64,000 nt of DNA from Pedobacter sp. Leaf194. GTDB lineage: Bacteria; Bacteroidota; Bacteroidia; Sphingobacteriales; Sphingobacteriaceae. Where the stretch lies: positions 270,373-334,372 of the forward strand of contig NZ_LMPU01000001.1 of NCBI RefSeq assembly GCF_001423945.1, in the 5' to 3' direction. The notes beneath the pieces were generated by a model. It did not search any database. It was not told the DNA's origin and saw only the letters and a program-made list of their open reading frames with translations. The translations under genes were made by a program, and so were the position numbers. This document shows positions 17,361 to 26,934 of the stretch, one piece after another (the first letter of the stretch is position 1; every line of letters starts with the position of its first letter).

Positions 17361-20300
17361 ATGAAGACCTGGTGTAGAAAGATTACGCGTATTATTGTTG
17401 TTTTCCTAACTTTTTTGTGTTCCGTAAGTTTTGCTTATTCGCAAGCGCTGACCACTAACGCAGTAGACCCTGGGCCTTACACACCGGGCAGTACAATTGC
17501 TGCAACTTTTACCATAGCAGCGAATTCGTGTATCACCCAAGGTAATGTGTTCGAGCTCTATCTATCTGATCAAAATGGAAATTTTGTTGGTGAGAAGTTA
17601 ATCGGTTCCTACACCGGTTTTTACAGCACCTATGTAAACGGCATCATTCCGCCCGGAACGCCCGCAGGCACAAACTACCAGGTACGCGTAAAATCGACAG
17701 CACCGGCACTTGTTGGCACAGTTTCCGCTCCCTTCGAAATAAAAGCAGGAGCAGCTGTTGCTGCAAAGATAACGTCATCGCAATTATTGGCTACAAATGC
17801 CGAAACCTTCGGTACTTGTACCACGCGTGATAATTACACGCTGAATTTAAATAACGGGTCGACTTCCGCAGCCACAGTTACAGCAAGCATTACCAATGAG
17901 ATTTCAAAAACGAATACTGTTTTAAATCTCGATGCGCCTAAAACATTTACTGCTCAGCTTGCACACTATACCGTTTTTACCAAGGCTACGATGCCTGATG
18001 GAACTGTTGGTACCAAAGCCTATCTAATAATAAACAATCAGGCCATTACTGCTTTTGCAACTTTAAACAACACACCCGTATGCCTGCCATTGGCCAATTA
18101 CCAGTTTGCTGTTGATTTAACGCAAAGCGGAATTTTAAATAACTTCCCTGGAGATAGATACGTGATAAACTGGGGCGACGGAAGCTCAACTTCTTACACC
18201 TATTGTGAGATTCAGCAAGCGGCGGGCAGGGTTAGCCACAATTACACGAGGTCTTCTTGCGGGCGGGCATCGAATACAAGTAGCGGAACGGTTTACAATG
18301 CGTTCGATGTTACCATTAGGGTTGCCAACGATTTTTGCGGTAACCTTGGTTCGCCACTGCTGGCTTACGCAAAGGTTGTGGTAAAACCCGAAAACAGGTT
18401 CCAGTTCGATACCCCGGCCTGTAGCAATACTGATATCACTTTTATAAATACATCGCTTTTAGGCGAAAACCCGAATACAACATCTGCAGCATGTTCTCCA
18501 AATACCGTAACCTATAACTGGTTTGTTGATGGGGTGTTAGTTCAACAGAATAAACCCCGTTCTTATAATTTGGTGTACAAATTTTTAACAAACGGGCGCC
18601 ACACCATCAGATTAACCTCCGTAAGTTCGGGCGCCTGCGATGCCGACCCGGTTGAACAGGAAATCTGTATTCAAAACCCACCAACGCCAATTTTTACACT
18701 GCCAGTAACTACAGTGTGTGCGCCATATAACCTGGCTCCTGTAAATTCTTCAATTACTGATATTACTTGCAGCGCAGTTAGTGCTTATTTATGGACGGTA
18801 ACTCCCGCCGTTTCCTTCGCTGGTAATACATCGGCAACCAGTAAAGATCCAATCTTCAACTTCACCACAGCGGGTACATACACCATAACACTAAGCGTTA
18901 CAACAGGCACCTGCGGTCCGGTCGTATCGGCACCACAAACCGTAATTGTTCAGGGCGCAAATGCAGGAGAAGATCAGAAAAGCATTTGTAGCGGAAATAC
19001 AGCCACATTGGCCGGTAATAGCGATATACCCGGTACCTGGACACAGATTTCTGGTCCGACGGTGTCTATTGATGCGCCAAACCAGTGGAACACAACGGTT
19101 ACTGGTATTGCTCCTGAAAAGTCTTATACTTTCCGGTGGACGATTAATGGAGGCGCATGTCCAGGTAGTTATGATGAGGTCACAATTACTTATCCCAAAC
19201 CTATTGCGAATACCATTAACACGCCATCATCTACTGTTTGCTCGGGCCAAACCATTGTTTTAACAGGAGATTTACCGACCGGCGGCACCGGGATTTATGC
19301 TTATCAATGGCAAAAAAGCAGCGATAATGTCAATTGGTTAAATGTTACGCCGGGTGGTACATTGCAAAACTTAACCGCTACTGTAACGGCGCTAACTTAT
19401 TTCAGAAGAATGGTAACCAGCGGCGTTTGTATTTCAGAAAGCAATCGCATCACAATTAATGCATTGCCGGCAATTGCCAATAACACCATTTTGGCAAATC
19501 AAACCATTTGCATCGGCGATGTCGTTTCATCGTTAACCGGTACGCTGCCAACAGGGGCAGATGGCTCTAACTTTAGTTATCAATGGCAACAAAGTTTGGA
19601 CGGCACAACCTGGGCCGACATTACCGCCGCAACTGCTAAAGATTTCCTGCCTCCGCAGCCAACCGTTACCATTCGTTACCGCAGGTTGGTGTCGAGCGGC
19701 GCATGCCCTGGTGGTTCACAAAATATTAGCAATACGGTTACCATTACCGTTAACCAGCCAGCAAAGGCAGAAATTATTTTTACCACAGATATAGCTTGTG
19801 CGCCATTTTTGTTAACAACCGCTAATATAAAGGCAGGAAATTATCCCCAGAATGCAACCTATACCTGGTTTGCAAATAATGTTCAGATTGGAACAGGGGC
19901 AACTTTTCCTGACTATACCATAACTGCCGGTAATGCAAGCGTAGTTATAAAATTAGCAGTAACCACGGCTTCAGGTTGTGGAAATGACGAAGCCACTCAT
20001 ACTTTCTCCACCTTTAAAACGGTAACGCCCAACTTTACGCAAAACGTTACAGATGGCTGCGGGCCACTTAGTTTGATTGCGGTCAACACTTCCAGCTCGC
20101 TTACTGATGCCACATTTAAATGGGATTTTGGTAATGGCGTAACCTCAAATCTCGCTACTCCGCCTACTGTTATTTATCAACCAGATCCCTTGGGGAAAGA
20201 CATTACCTATACCATAACTTTGGATGCGACCACCCCTTGCGGAACGATAACGAAAACATCAACGATTTTGGTGAAAGCATTGCCCATTTCGGCCTTCTCA

Positions 20301-21617
20301 CCCGATAAGACTTCAGGCTGTTCGCCTTTTACCACAACCTTTAGTAACACCTCGCCGGGCAACTACACGAGTTTTACTTATGATTTTGGCGATGGAACAA
20401 CCTTAACTACAAATGATAAAAATAGTGTTACGCATACTTATACCACAATTGTTGTTAAAGATTACGTAGTTAAAATGACTGCCAGAAATGACTGCGGCGT
20501 TAGTGAATCACAATATACTGTTAGGGTTTCACCAAACAACATCGTGCCCGAACTTGTTGTAAACGCCCCCGAGCTAAGAGGCTGCGCACCGCTTACTGTT
20601 AATTTCTTTAATAACACCAAGGGTGGAAGTACATTCTATTATGATTTCGGAGATGGTAGTTCTGCACTTACCAATACAGCGCCGGAAATGATTGCGCACA
20701 CCTTTACAAAACCGGGCTCGTACGTGGTTACCTTATACGCCTCGAACGATTGCTCGAATGCCTCTACAACAGAAACAATTGTTGTGCTCGACCAACCAAC
20801 AGTAGCATTTACATCCGATAAAACAATTGGCTGTAGCGGAACTGTTATCAAATTTAAAAACAACAGTAAAAATGCGGTTAATTATCTTTGGGATTTCGGC
20901 GATGGGACCACCTCAACAGCCTTTGAGCCGGAGCACGCCTTTGTTGGAGCCGCCACAAATTATACGGTTACCTTAACTGCATATAACCTTCAGGGCTGCA
21001 GCAACACTTCAGTAATTCCAAACTATATAAACTTAGTTCCGCCACCTCAATCTATTTTCTCTGTATTACCCGGAAATGAGTTATCCATTCCGAATTTTAC
21101 ATTCAGTTTCAGAGACGCAAGTTTAAATGGTGCCGGAAGCTGGGAGTGGAACTTCGGCGATGGAACAAAATCTACACTTCAAAACCCAAGCCACACCTAC
21201 GCCAACACCGGAGATTATGTGGTTACCCTTAAAGTGTTAAATAAAGAGGGTTGTTCGGCATCATCATCGCAAACTGTTCGCATAATAGGCGTTCCGGGCT
21301 TTCTATACGTGCCAAACTCCTTTATGCCGGCAAGCCAGAAAAACGAACTCCAGACTTTTAAAGCCAAAGGCAGAGGCATTGACAATTGGACGATGACGAT
21401 TTTTAATAAATGGGGCCAGGTTTTATGGGAAACAACAAAACTAGACGACGGTGCTCCGCTGGAAGGATGGGATGGCCGATATAATGGTCAGGAGCAGCCA
21501 CAAGGGGTTTATTATTGGAAAATTGAAGTGAAGTTTATAAATGGCGGCGAATGGAAAGGAATGACATATGATTCGTCGGCCCCAAAGAAAACAGGTAATA
21601 TATATTTAATAAGATGA
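17361..21617 (+). CDS. Large PKD-domain surface protein with gliding-motility-type C-terminal secretion domain
   Basis: A 1418-residue exported protein. It has a Sec signal peptide (hydrophobic IVVFLTFLCSVSFAYSQA around residues 12-30), several irregular Ig-like units in the first half, and at least five PKD-type domains in the second half recognisable by DFGDGT, DFGDGS, DFGNGV and NFGDGT motifs followed by HTY/HTF. The last 90 residues (VPNSFMP, FNKWGQVLWE, EGWDGRYNGQ, QGVYYWKIEVKF) form the gliding motility-associated C-terminal domain, a type-B sorting signal of the type IX secretion system. The protein is probably secreted or surface-attached and may mediate adhesion. It overlaps the porP/sprF-like gene by 4 bases, so the two are coupled. 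Confidence 0.93.
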   Translation: MKTWCRKITRIIVVFLTFLCSVSFAYSQALTTNAVDPGPYTPGSTIAATFTIAANSCITQGNVFELYLSDQNGNFVGEKLIGSYTGFYSTYVNGIIPPGTPAGTNYQVRVKSTAPALVGTVSAPFEIKAGAAVAAKITSSQLLATNAETFGTCTTRDNYTLNLNNGSTSAATVTASITNEISKTNTVLNLDAPKTFTAQLAHYTVFTKATMPDGTVGTKAYLIINNQAITAFATLNNTPVCLPLANYQFAVDLTQSGILNNFPGDRYVINWGDGSSTSYTYCEIQQAAGRVSHNYTRSSCGRASNTSSGTVYNAFDVTIRVANDFCGNLGSPLLAYAKVVVKPENRFQFDTPACSNTDITFINTSLLGENPNTTSAACSPNTVTYNWFVDGVLVQQNKPRSYNLVYKFLTNGRHTIRLTSVSSGACDADPVEQEICIQNPPTPIFTLPVTTVCAPYNLAPVNSSITDITCSAVSAYLWTVTPAVSFAGNTSATSKDPIFNFTTAGTYTITLSVTTGTCGPVVSAPQTVIVQGANAGEDQKSICSGNTATLAGNSDIPGTWTQISGPTVSIDAPNQWNTTVTGIAPEKSYTFRWTINGGACPGSYDEVTITYPKPIANTINTPSSTVCSGQTIVLTGDLPTGGTGIYAYQWQKSSDNVNWLNVTPGGTLQNLTATVTALTYFRRMVTSGVCISESNRITINALPAIANNTILANQTICIGDVVSSLTGTLPTGADGSNFSYQWQQSLDGTTWADITAATAKDFLPPQPTVTIRYRRLVSSGACPGGSQNISNTVTITVNQPAKAEIIFTTDIACAPFLLTTANIKAGNYPQNATYTWFANNVQIGTGATFPDYTITAGNASVVIKLAVTTASGCGNDEATHTFSTFKTVTPNFTQNVTDGCGPLSLIAVNTSSSLTDATFKWDFGNGVTSNLATPPTVIYQPDPLGKDITYTITLDATTPCGTITKTSTILVKALPISAFSPDKTSGCSPFTTTFSNTSPGNYTSFTYDFGDGTTLTTNDKNSVTHTYTTIVVKDYVVKMTARNDCGVSESQYTVRVSPNNIVPELVVNAPELRGCAPLTVNFFNNTKGGSTFYYDFGDGSSALTNTAPEMIAHTFTKPGSYVVTLYASNDCSNASTTETIVVLDQPTVAFTSDKTIGCSGTVIKFKNNSKNAVNYLWDFGDGTTSTAFEPEHAFVGAATNYTVTLTAYNLQGCSNTSVIPNYINLVPPPQSIFSVLPGNELSIPNFTFSFRDASLNGAGSWEWNFGDGTKSTLQNPSHTYANTGDYVVTLKVLNKEGCSASSSQTVRIIGVPGFLYVPNSFMPASQKNELQTFKAKGRGIDNWTMTIFNKWGQVLWETTKLDDGAPLEGWDGRYNGQEQPQGVYYWKIEVKFINGGEWKGMTYDSSAPKKTGNIYLIR

Positions 21618-22636
21618 TGAGCAGGTGGATTAATTTATTGCTGTTGATAATGGTAGTGCCTTTAATTACAATAGGGCAGGACCACATTTATTCTCAATTT
21701 TACAATGCGCCGGTTTATTTAAACCCTGCGCTAACCGGTCAGTTTGAAGGCGATATCAGATTCAATGCTTTATATCGAAACCAGTGGACGGGCCTTTCGG
21801 GCGATTTCTCTTACATGAGTGCCTCGGCAGATTTAAACTTGCAAAAACTAAATAGTGGTGTTGGTTTAATTTTTAACCGAAGCAGCGAAGGAACCGCTTA
21901 TTTGCAGAAAAATAATATTGCCCTTAGTTATTCTTATATTATTGGCGGAGATGATTTTACCCTTTCGTTCGGCTTGCAAGGTGGAATAACCAATCAAAAA
22001 CTGAATTGGGATAAACTGGTATTTGGCGACCAAATTGATGGCACTGCGGGCATTATACCGGGTGTTATTTCTGGTGCCGAACGGCCAAACATAGATAGCA
22101 GATTCTATTTTGATGCTGCCGCCGGTACAAATCTGGTTTACAAAAATTTTATGGTCGGCGTAGGGTTGCACCATTTAAATCGCCCCGACGAATCTTTAGC
22201 AGGTTTTCAGGCAAAGTTACCCATGCGTATTTCGGGTAATTTAAGCTATAAGCTTGCCTTAATTCCCGATCAGTACGATCGGGATGGAACTTACCTCATT
22301 CCTTCAATCGTTGCCTATAAACAGCAAAATGTAACTTCTTTTAGTTTTGGTACCCAGTTTAAATATGCGGGCATTAATGCAGGAATTTGGTATAGAAATG
22401 ATGGAAACTCAAACGGAAACGACGCAATCGTGTTCTCGGTAATTTTTGATATTTTTAACAGGAGAACTAACGGGGAGAAATTCAGGATTGGCATCAGTCA
22501 TGACGCCACCACCTCAAAAATTAATTATACCAACACCGGTGGAACTTCCGAAATTGGTTTAGGCTACGAAAAATACTGGTCGAACAGTACAAATTATGGA
22601 AGGGCGAATGGCCTTAGATGTTACGATTTTTACTAA
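21614..22636 (+). CDS. PorP/SprF family type IX secretion system membrane protein
   Basis: A 340-residue outer-membrane protein with a signal peptide (residues 1-22) and the YSQFYNAPVYLNPALTG start typical of the PorP/SprF family, followed by beta-strand-rich barrel sequence. These proteins are required for secretion or surface display of substrates with type-B C-terminal domains, as SprF is for SprB in Flavobacterium. The 4-base ATGA overlap with the large PKD protein supports a dedicated substrate-partner pair. It is a paralogue family, so this copy is not necessarily the core PorP. Confidence 0.92.
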   Translation: MMSRWINLLLLIMVVPLITIGQDHIYSQFYNAPVYLNPALTGQFEGDIRFNALYRNQWTGLSGDFSYMSASADLNLQKLNSGVGLIFNRSSEGTAYLQKNNIALSYSYIIGGDDFTLSFGLQGGITNQKLNWDKLVFGDQIDGTAGIIPGVISGAERPNIDSRFYFDAAAGTNLVYKNFMVGVGLHHLNRPDESLAGFQAKLPMRISGNLSYKLALIPDQYDRDGTYLIPSIVAYKQQNVTSFSFGTQFKYAGINAGIWYRNDGNSNGNDAIVFSVIFDIFNRRTNGEKFRIGISHDATTSKINYTNTGGTSEIGLGYEKYWSNSTNYGRANGLRCYDFY

Positions 22637-22660
22637 TTTGCCTTGGTTAACCTAAAGGCC

Positions 22661-23320
22661 ATGAACAATATCTTAGATAACAGCCATTTCATTACGCAAA
22701 GCGAAGTCAACAAGTTTCTGCTCGCTACCTTGCTTTGTGGCCTGATTGGTGCCGAAAGAGAATATCGAAGTAAATCGGCAGGTTTAAAAACCATGATGAT
22801 GATTGGTTTGGGCGCTACGCTTTTCACCATTCTTTCCATCAAAATAGGCCCAACAAGTCAGGATAGAATTGCGTCAAATATTGTTACCGGAATAGGTTTT
22901 TTAGGCGCTGGTGTAATTTTTAAGGAAGAAAATCGTGTAAAGGGTTTAACTACAGCATGTATAATCTGGATTGTTGCAGCAATAGGCATGGCCGTGGGTT
23001 CCGGTTATTACGAACAGGCAATCGGTGTAACGGGTGTGGTACTTTTAGCGCTAATTATTTTCCCCTTCATCGAAGAAATAGGCGACCGCCGTTTTACCAA
23101 GCGCATCTATCGAATTGTTAAAAAACAGCATGCCCATGGCGATCTGGAAAGCTATGAAGAAGTTTTTAAAGAAAATAAGCTAAAGCCACAGCGTGGAAAA
23201 CACCAGCTGGTTAACAATGTAATCACCGGGAATTGGGTGGCAACCGGCACACCTAAAAACCATAAAAAATTTGTAGAGAAAATGCTGAAAGATGGTGAAA
23301 TTATTGAATTTGATTTTTAA
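22661..23320 (+). CDS. MgtC/SapB family membrane protein
   Basis: A 219-residue protein with four or five membrane helices in its first 140 residues. The LLCGLIGAEREYRSKSAGL motif and GIGFLGAGVIFKE segment define the MgtC/SapB family, which in other bacteria influences magnesium, phosphate or membrane-potential homeostasis. The C-terminal 80 residues are hydrophilic and probably cytoplasmic. The ATG at 22661 is preferred over an upstream TTG at 22643 because the alternative adds only six residues without family similarity. The 3' end overlaps the convergent RDD gene by 20 bases. Confidence 0.9.
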   Translation: MNNILDNSHFITQSEVNKFLLATLLCGLIGAEREYRSKSAGLKTMMMIGLGATLFTILSIKIGPTSQDRIASNIVTGIGFLGAGVIFKEENRVKGLTTACIIWIVAAIGMAVGSGYYEQAIGVTGVVLLALIIFPFIEEIGDRRFTKRIYRIVKKQHAHGDLESYEEVFKENKLKPQRGKHQLVNNVITGNWVATGTPKNHKKFVEKMLKDGEIIEFDF

Positions 23321-23798
23321 AAGGTTCAATTAAATCCAGGTGTCTTTGCTGCAGCGCAACCTTCTTGTCTACAACAACCATTGTGTCTGACCACTTATCA
23401 TGCCATGGAACGGATGGCGTTGCTAAAGCAGTAATCCCATCAAAGGGTACAATTCTTATTAAATTTCTGGTAAATGATTTTTCCAGCGAAAGGTCGCTAC
23501 CATCTAAATTTACAGCTCTGGTTCTGGTAATCAGTTTTCCGATAGATTTTCCATTCAACATTGCTTCAGTAAACGACATGATGACGCCATAAAACACCAT
23601 TTTAAAAATGCGTCCGGTAATTCCATCATCAATAAAATCGATAATGCCAGGATCGATAAATGCAATGATGAAGCCCAGTGCAAACATTAGGATGTAAATA
23701 AAAATTACATCAATAAGGTAATTTGCAAGCCTTAAGCCGGATGATGCCCGACAGTACCGGTAATCAACCTGATCGTAGGTATGTATGTTAAAATCCAT
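23301..23798 (-). CDS. RDD family membrane protein
   Basis: A 165-residue protein with three membrane helices (about residues 27-47, 65-85 and an amphipathic one near 105-120). The RASSGLRLANYLIDVIF stretch carries the Arg-Asp spacing of the RDD family, and the GKSIGKLITRTRAVN segment is also typical. Family members are small inner-membrane proteins of uncertain role, some acting as transporters or exchangers. It stands alone on the minus strand and converges with mgtC-like DNA over 20 bases. Confidence 0.88.
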   Translation of the reverse strand: MDFNIHTYDQVDYRYCRASSGLRLANYLIDVIFIYILMFALGFIIAFIDPGIIDFIDDGITGRIFKMVFYGVIMSFTEAMLNGKSIGKLITRTRAVNLDGSDLSLEKSFTRNLIRIVPFDGITALATPSVPWHDKWSDTMVVVDKKVALQQRHLDLIEPFKNQIQ

Positions 23799-23884
23799 TT
23801 TTGAGCGTTATTTAGATTCAAAGCAAGATAAATTTTTTACGCATCACACACAAATTAATTCACGCTAAATCGTAAAACAAATCT

Positions 23885-23892
23885 TAGCTTTG
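23885..23892 (+). promoter_or_regulatory. Minus-7 element of the L-serine dehydratase promoter
   Basis: TAGCTTTG matches TANNTTTG exactly, 18 bases before the ATG at 23910. The upstream -33 position is AT-rich without a clear TTTG, so only the minus-7 box is called. Confidence 0.5.
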
Positions 23893-23909
23893 TATAACTA
23901 GCTAAATTC

Positions 23910-25337
23910 ATGAGTAAGGAACAAATCTCAGTTTTCGATATTTTTAAAATAGGCATTGGCCCCTCCAGTTCTCATACGCTTGGGCCATGGCGGGCTGCCC
24001 AGCAATTTACCGCTTCCTTAAAAGAAAATGGTCTTTTAGAAACTGTGGAGATGGTAAAAATCTTGCTTTATGGTTCGCTTGCAAAAACAGGTAAAGGCCA
24101 TGGAACTGATGTTGCAATACTGTTAGGCTTAACGGGTGCCGATCCAGTAACTTTTGATGTTGATGCCGTTACGCCAACGTTTGAAAAAATCCAAACGGAC
24201 AAAAAGTTAAACTTAGCAGGTAATGTCACCATCGACTTTGATTTCGAGAACGACCTGCTTTTCCTTTTTGCCGAGAGTCTTCCTTTTCATCCCAATGCGG
24301 TAACATTTCAGGCATTTTTAAATAATGGAAAGGCTTTCTCCGAAACCTACTATTCAATAGGTGGCGGTTTTGTAGTAAAAGAAGGTGAAGATAACAGCCA
24401 AAAACCTCAGGTAGATTTACCTTTTCCAGTTGAAAAAGCGAAGGAGCTTCTTCACTGGTGTTTATCTACAGGGCTAAAGGTGAGTGAAATCGTTATGGAA
24501 AATGAACTTTCCTGGCGTCCGGAATCGGTTACCAAGGCGGGTATTCTTCAGCATTTTTCGGTAATGAGAGATTGCATCTATCGTGGTTGCCATACCACCG
24601 GCTTTTTGCCAGGCGGCCTTGATGTTGCGAGAAGGGCTTTTCCGTTGAACAGGCGACTGATTGGGAAAAGTGAATATCACGACTACAATTCGTGGGTTGA
24701 AGCCATTAAAAAAGGCGGAAATGGATTTAACTATATTTTAGATTGGGTGAGTTGTTTTGCACTTGCCGTAAATGAAGAAAATGCCTCTTTCGGGCGTGTG
24801 GTTACCGCCCCTACCAATGGTGCTGCGGGGGTAATTCCTGCTGTTCTACAATATTATATCACTTTTTGCGATGGCTATTCGGAAGATAAAATAATTCAGT
24901 TTATTGCCTGTGCCTCCGAAATTGGAAGCATTTTTAAAAAAGGGGCAACCATCTCAGCTGCAATGGGTGGCTGTCAGGCCGAAATCGGTGTTTCGTCTGC
25001 TATGGCTGCTGCGGCCTTAACAGAATGTTTGGGCGGTTCGCAGCGGCAGGTACTTATGGCCGCAGAAATCGCAATGGAACATCACCTTGGTTTAACCTGC
25101 GACCCGATTGGTGGCCTGGTACAGATCCCATGCATTGAAAGAAATACCATGGGTGCCATTAAAGCCATTACAGCAAGCCAGTTAGCGCTTCAAAGTAATC
25201 CTGATAAGGCGAAGGTGAGTTTAGACGCTGTTGTAAATACGATGTGGGAGACCGCGTTAGATATGAATGCCAAATACAAAGAAACTTCTGACGGCGGCCT
25301 GGCGACAAACATTCCAATCAGTTTGCCTGAGTGTTAA
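23910..25337 (+). CDS. sdaA: L-serine ammonia-lyase (L-serine dehydratase), single-chain iron-sulfur type
   Basis: A 475-residue enzyme that converts L-serine to pyruvate and ammonia using a [4Fe-4S] cluster. The beta domain begins with [20 protein letters not shown], a family signature, and the alpha domain includes the [18 protein letters not shown] and [17 protein letters not shown] segments and [15 protein letters not shown] with cluster-type cysteines. The two domains are fused in one chain, as in E. coli SdaA. It is monocistronic with its own promoter; the AEC transporter gene converges with it. Confidence 0.95.
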   Translation: MSKEQISVFDIFKIGIGPSSSHTLGPWRAAQQFTASLKENGLLETVEMVKILLYGSLAKTGKGHGTDVAILLGLTGADPVTFDVDAVTPTFEKIQTDKKLNLAGNVTIDFDFENDLLFLFAESLPFHPNAVTFQAFLNNGKAFSETYYSIGGGFVVKEGEDNSQKPQVDLPFPVEKAKELLHWCLSTGLKVSEIVMENELSWRPESVTKAGILQHFSVMRDCIYRGCHTTGFLPGGLDVARRAFPLNRRLIGKSEYHDYNSWVEAIKKGGNGFNYILDWVSCFALAVNEENASFGRVVTAPTNGAAGVIPAVLQYYITFCDGYSEDKIIQFIACASEIGSIFKKGATISAAMGGCQAEIGVSSAMAAAALTECLGGSQRQVLMAAEIAMEHHLGLTCDPIGGLVQIPCIERNTMGAIKAITASQLALQSNPDKAKVSLDAVVNTMWETALDMNAKYKETSDGGLATNIPISLPEC

Positions 25338-25395
25338 ACACTTTTAGTTATAACCATTTTCCTTCATGTCAGAAAACGATACGGCTTTTGATATA

Positions 25396-26307
25396 CTAAA
25401 TTAAACCAGAATAGTTTAGCACCAACCACCAAATCGCGGTTGTGATAAACGAAAGCAAAATCCCGATTCCAACCACCAGATTCGATACTTTCGGGTTCAA
25501 ATTATATTGGTCTGCTACAACGGCCGCGGTTAATAACGTTGGCATTGCCATTTCGAAAATTGTTATTTTGGTTATTACTCCAGCCATGCCTAAAAGTAAG
25601 GCGATAAGCGATACCGCAAGAGGCGCTAAAATTAATTTATAGCATAAAGCGGCGCTGATGTGTTTAATTTCACTAAACCAACCGCCAAACTTCAGCTGCA
25701 GGCCAATAGAAAACAATGCCAGTGGGCCCACAGTTCCGGCCAGTTTATCGAAAAGGACATCAAGGCTCGATAGATTGATGAATTTGGGAAGGGTTAAAGC
25801 CAAAATGCAGCCAATTAATGGCGGAAAAGTCAGCACTTTCTTAATAACGAGTTTTGGGCTTAGGGTCTGTTTCTGAGCGGAACGAATGGCTACCACTATT
25901 CCAATTGTTGATAGCAAAGTAAACGTAACCTGATCGCAGATTATGGCAATGGCCAGTTCCTTTTCACTAAAGTAGGCAATAATTAATGGAAAGCCGATAA
26001 ATGAGGTGTTGCTTAATGAACTCACCAGTTTTAAGCCACCCGAAGTAGCCCTGCTAATTTTGCTAAACCTAGTGTATAGTGTAATGAAAACCCAGCCTAA
26101 CAGCCAAACGCAAACCGGAGCGAAGGCGGGAAAAAGCAGTTCATTCGTCCAGGTTATCTGGGGAAGATATTTAAAGGAAACGGCTGGCAAAGCGACATAG
26201 ATAATCCAGGCATTTATCCCTTTATGAGCGTCTTTTGGCAAGGTCTTGCTTTTGCGAAAAAGTATTCCTGCGATGATGCATATGCCGATTAAAATGAAAT
26301 TTGCCAT
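25396..26307 (-). CDS. AEC family transporter (auxin efflux carrier-like)
   Basis: A 303-residue membrane protein with about ten hydrophobic helices and the two-halved plan of the AEC family, including GFPLIIAYF and the conserved SIGLQLKFGG region. Bacterial members export or import small carboxylates and related anions; the substrate here is unknown. The ATG at 26307 is chosen because it begins the first helix, rather than a TTG four codons earlier. It is convergent with L-serine dehydratase, with 58 bases between the stops and no clear terminator. Confidence 0.88.
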   Translation of the reverse strand: MANFILIGICIIAGILFRKSKTLPKDAHKGINAWIIYVALPAVSFKYLPQITWTNELLFPAFAPVCVWLLGWVFITLYTRFSKISRATSGGLKLVSSLSNTSFIGFPLIIAYFSEKELAIAIICDQVTFTLLSTIGIVVAIRSAQKQTLSPKLVIKKVLTFPPLIGCILALTLPKFINLSSLDVLFDKLAGTVGPLALFSIGLQLKFGGWFSEIKHISAALCYKLILAPLAVSLIALLLGMAGVITKITIFEMAMPTLLTAAVVADQYNLNPKVSNLVVGIGILLSFITTAIWWLVLNYSGLI

Positions 26308-26323
26308 TGAGTGTGGCAAAGAT

Positions 26324-26368
26324 AACGAAAAAGAGAAACGCGGATAAATTTCTCTTATCCGCGTTTCT
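26324..26368 (-). terminator. Strong terminator downstream of dps
   Basis: A perfect 14-bp stem, AGAAACGCGGATAA (26334-26347) with TTATCCGCGTTTCT (26355-26368), is followed on the minus strand by CTCTTTTTC. It lies just after the dps stop and just before the start of the AEC transporter, insulating the two. Confidence 0.8.
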
Positions 26369-26381
26369 TAAAATATTTATT

Positions 26382-26852
26382 CTATAAATGAGCTCTTAAA
26401 ATCCAGGCCATTTCTTCATGCTCTTCCATTAAACCGGTTAAGTAATCGCTCGTTCCAGCATCTCCGTATTCATCAGCAATCGGATTAATATTGCCTCTGA
26501 TAAATTCAATAACGGTTTCATGGTCTGCTAAAAGATCTTTAATGTAGCCTAAACTATCGTTTTTCCGTTCGCTATACTCTGTTAAATGTGTTAAAGCTAA
26601 AAAGTTTTTAAGCGTTGCCGGTGCATAATGGCCAATTTTACGAATTCGTTCTGCCACGCTGTCGATAAATCCCTCTAGCAAACGGTATTGCTCTTCAAAA
26701 AATTTATGTTTTGATAAAAAATCAGCACCTTCAACGTTCCAATGGGCATTTCGTGTTTTGGTATACAAAACGTATTCATCAGCAAGCAACTTAGCCAACT
26801 GCTCTGAAACAGCCTGTCTGTTTTCGGCGGAAATTCCGATATTTGTTTTCAT
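26382..26852 (-). CDS. dps: Dps family ferritin-like DNA-protection protein
   Basis: A 156-residue four-helix protein of the Dps family, which forms a 12-subunit shell that oxidises and stores iron and protects DNA during starvation or oxidative stress. The ferroxidase-site signature appears as HWNVEGADFLSKHKFFEEQY (His and Asp/Glu at the expected spacing), with a later DHETVIEFIRGN segment. Length is normal. It has its own strong terminator. No promoter consensus was found upstream, which fits a stress-controlled gene but does not prove it. Confidence 0.94.
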   Translation of the reverse strand: MKTNIGISAENRQAVSEQLAKLLADEYVLYTKTRNAHWNVEGADFLSKHKFFEEQYRLLEGFIDSVAERIRKIGHYAPATLKNFLALTHLTEYSERKNDSLGYIKDLLADHETVIEFIRGNINPIADEYGDAGTSDYLTGLMEEHEEMAWILRAHL

Positions 26853-26934
26853 GTTTTCTCTATTTTGATGTACTAACTTACCCTTAATAGTTGTGAAACA
26901 AGAAAGTCTATATCATGCTTATGCTAAATAAAGT

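Noticed and set aside
22643..22660. TTG start for the MgtC-like gene
   Set aside because: It adds six residues without family similarity; ATG at 22661 starts the conserved part.
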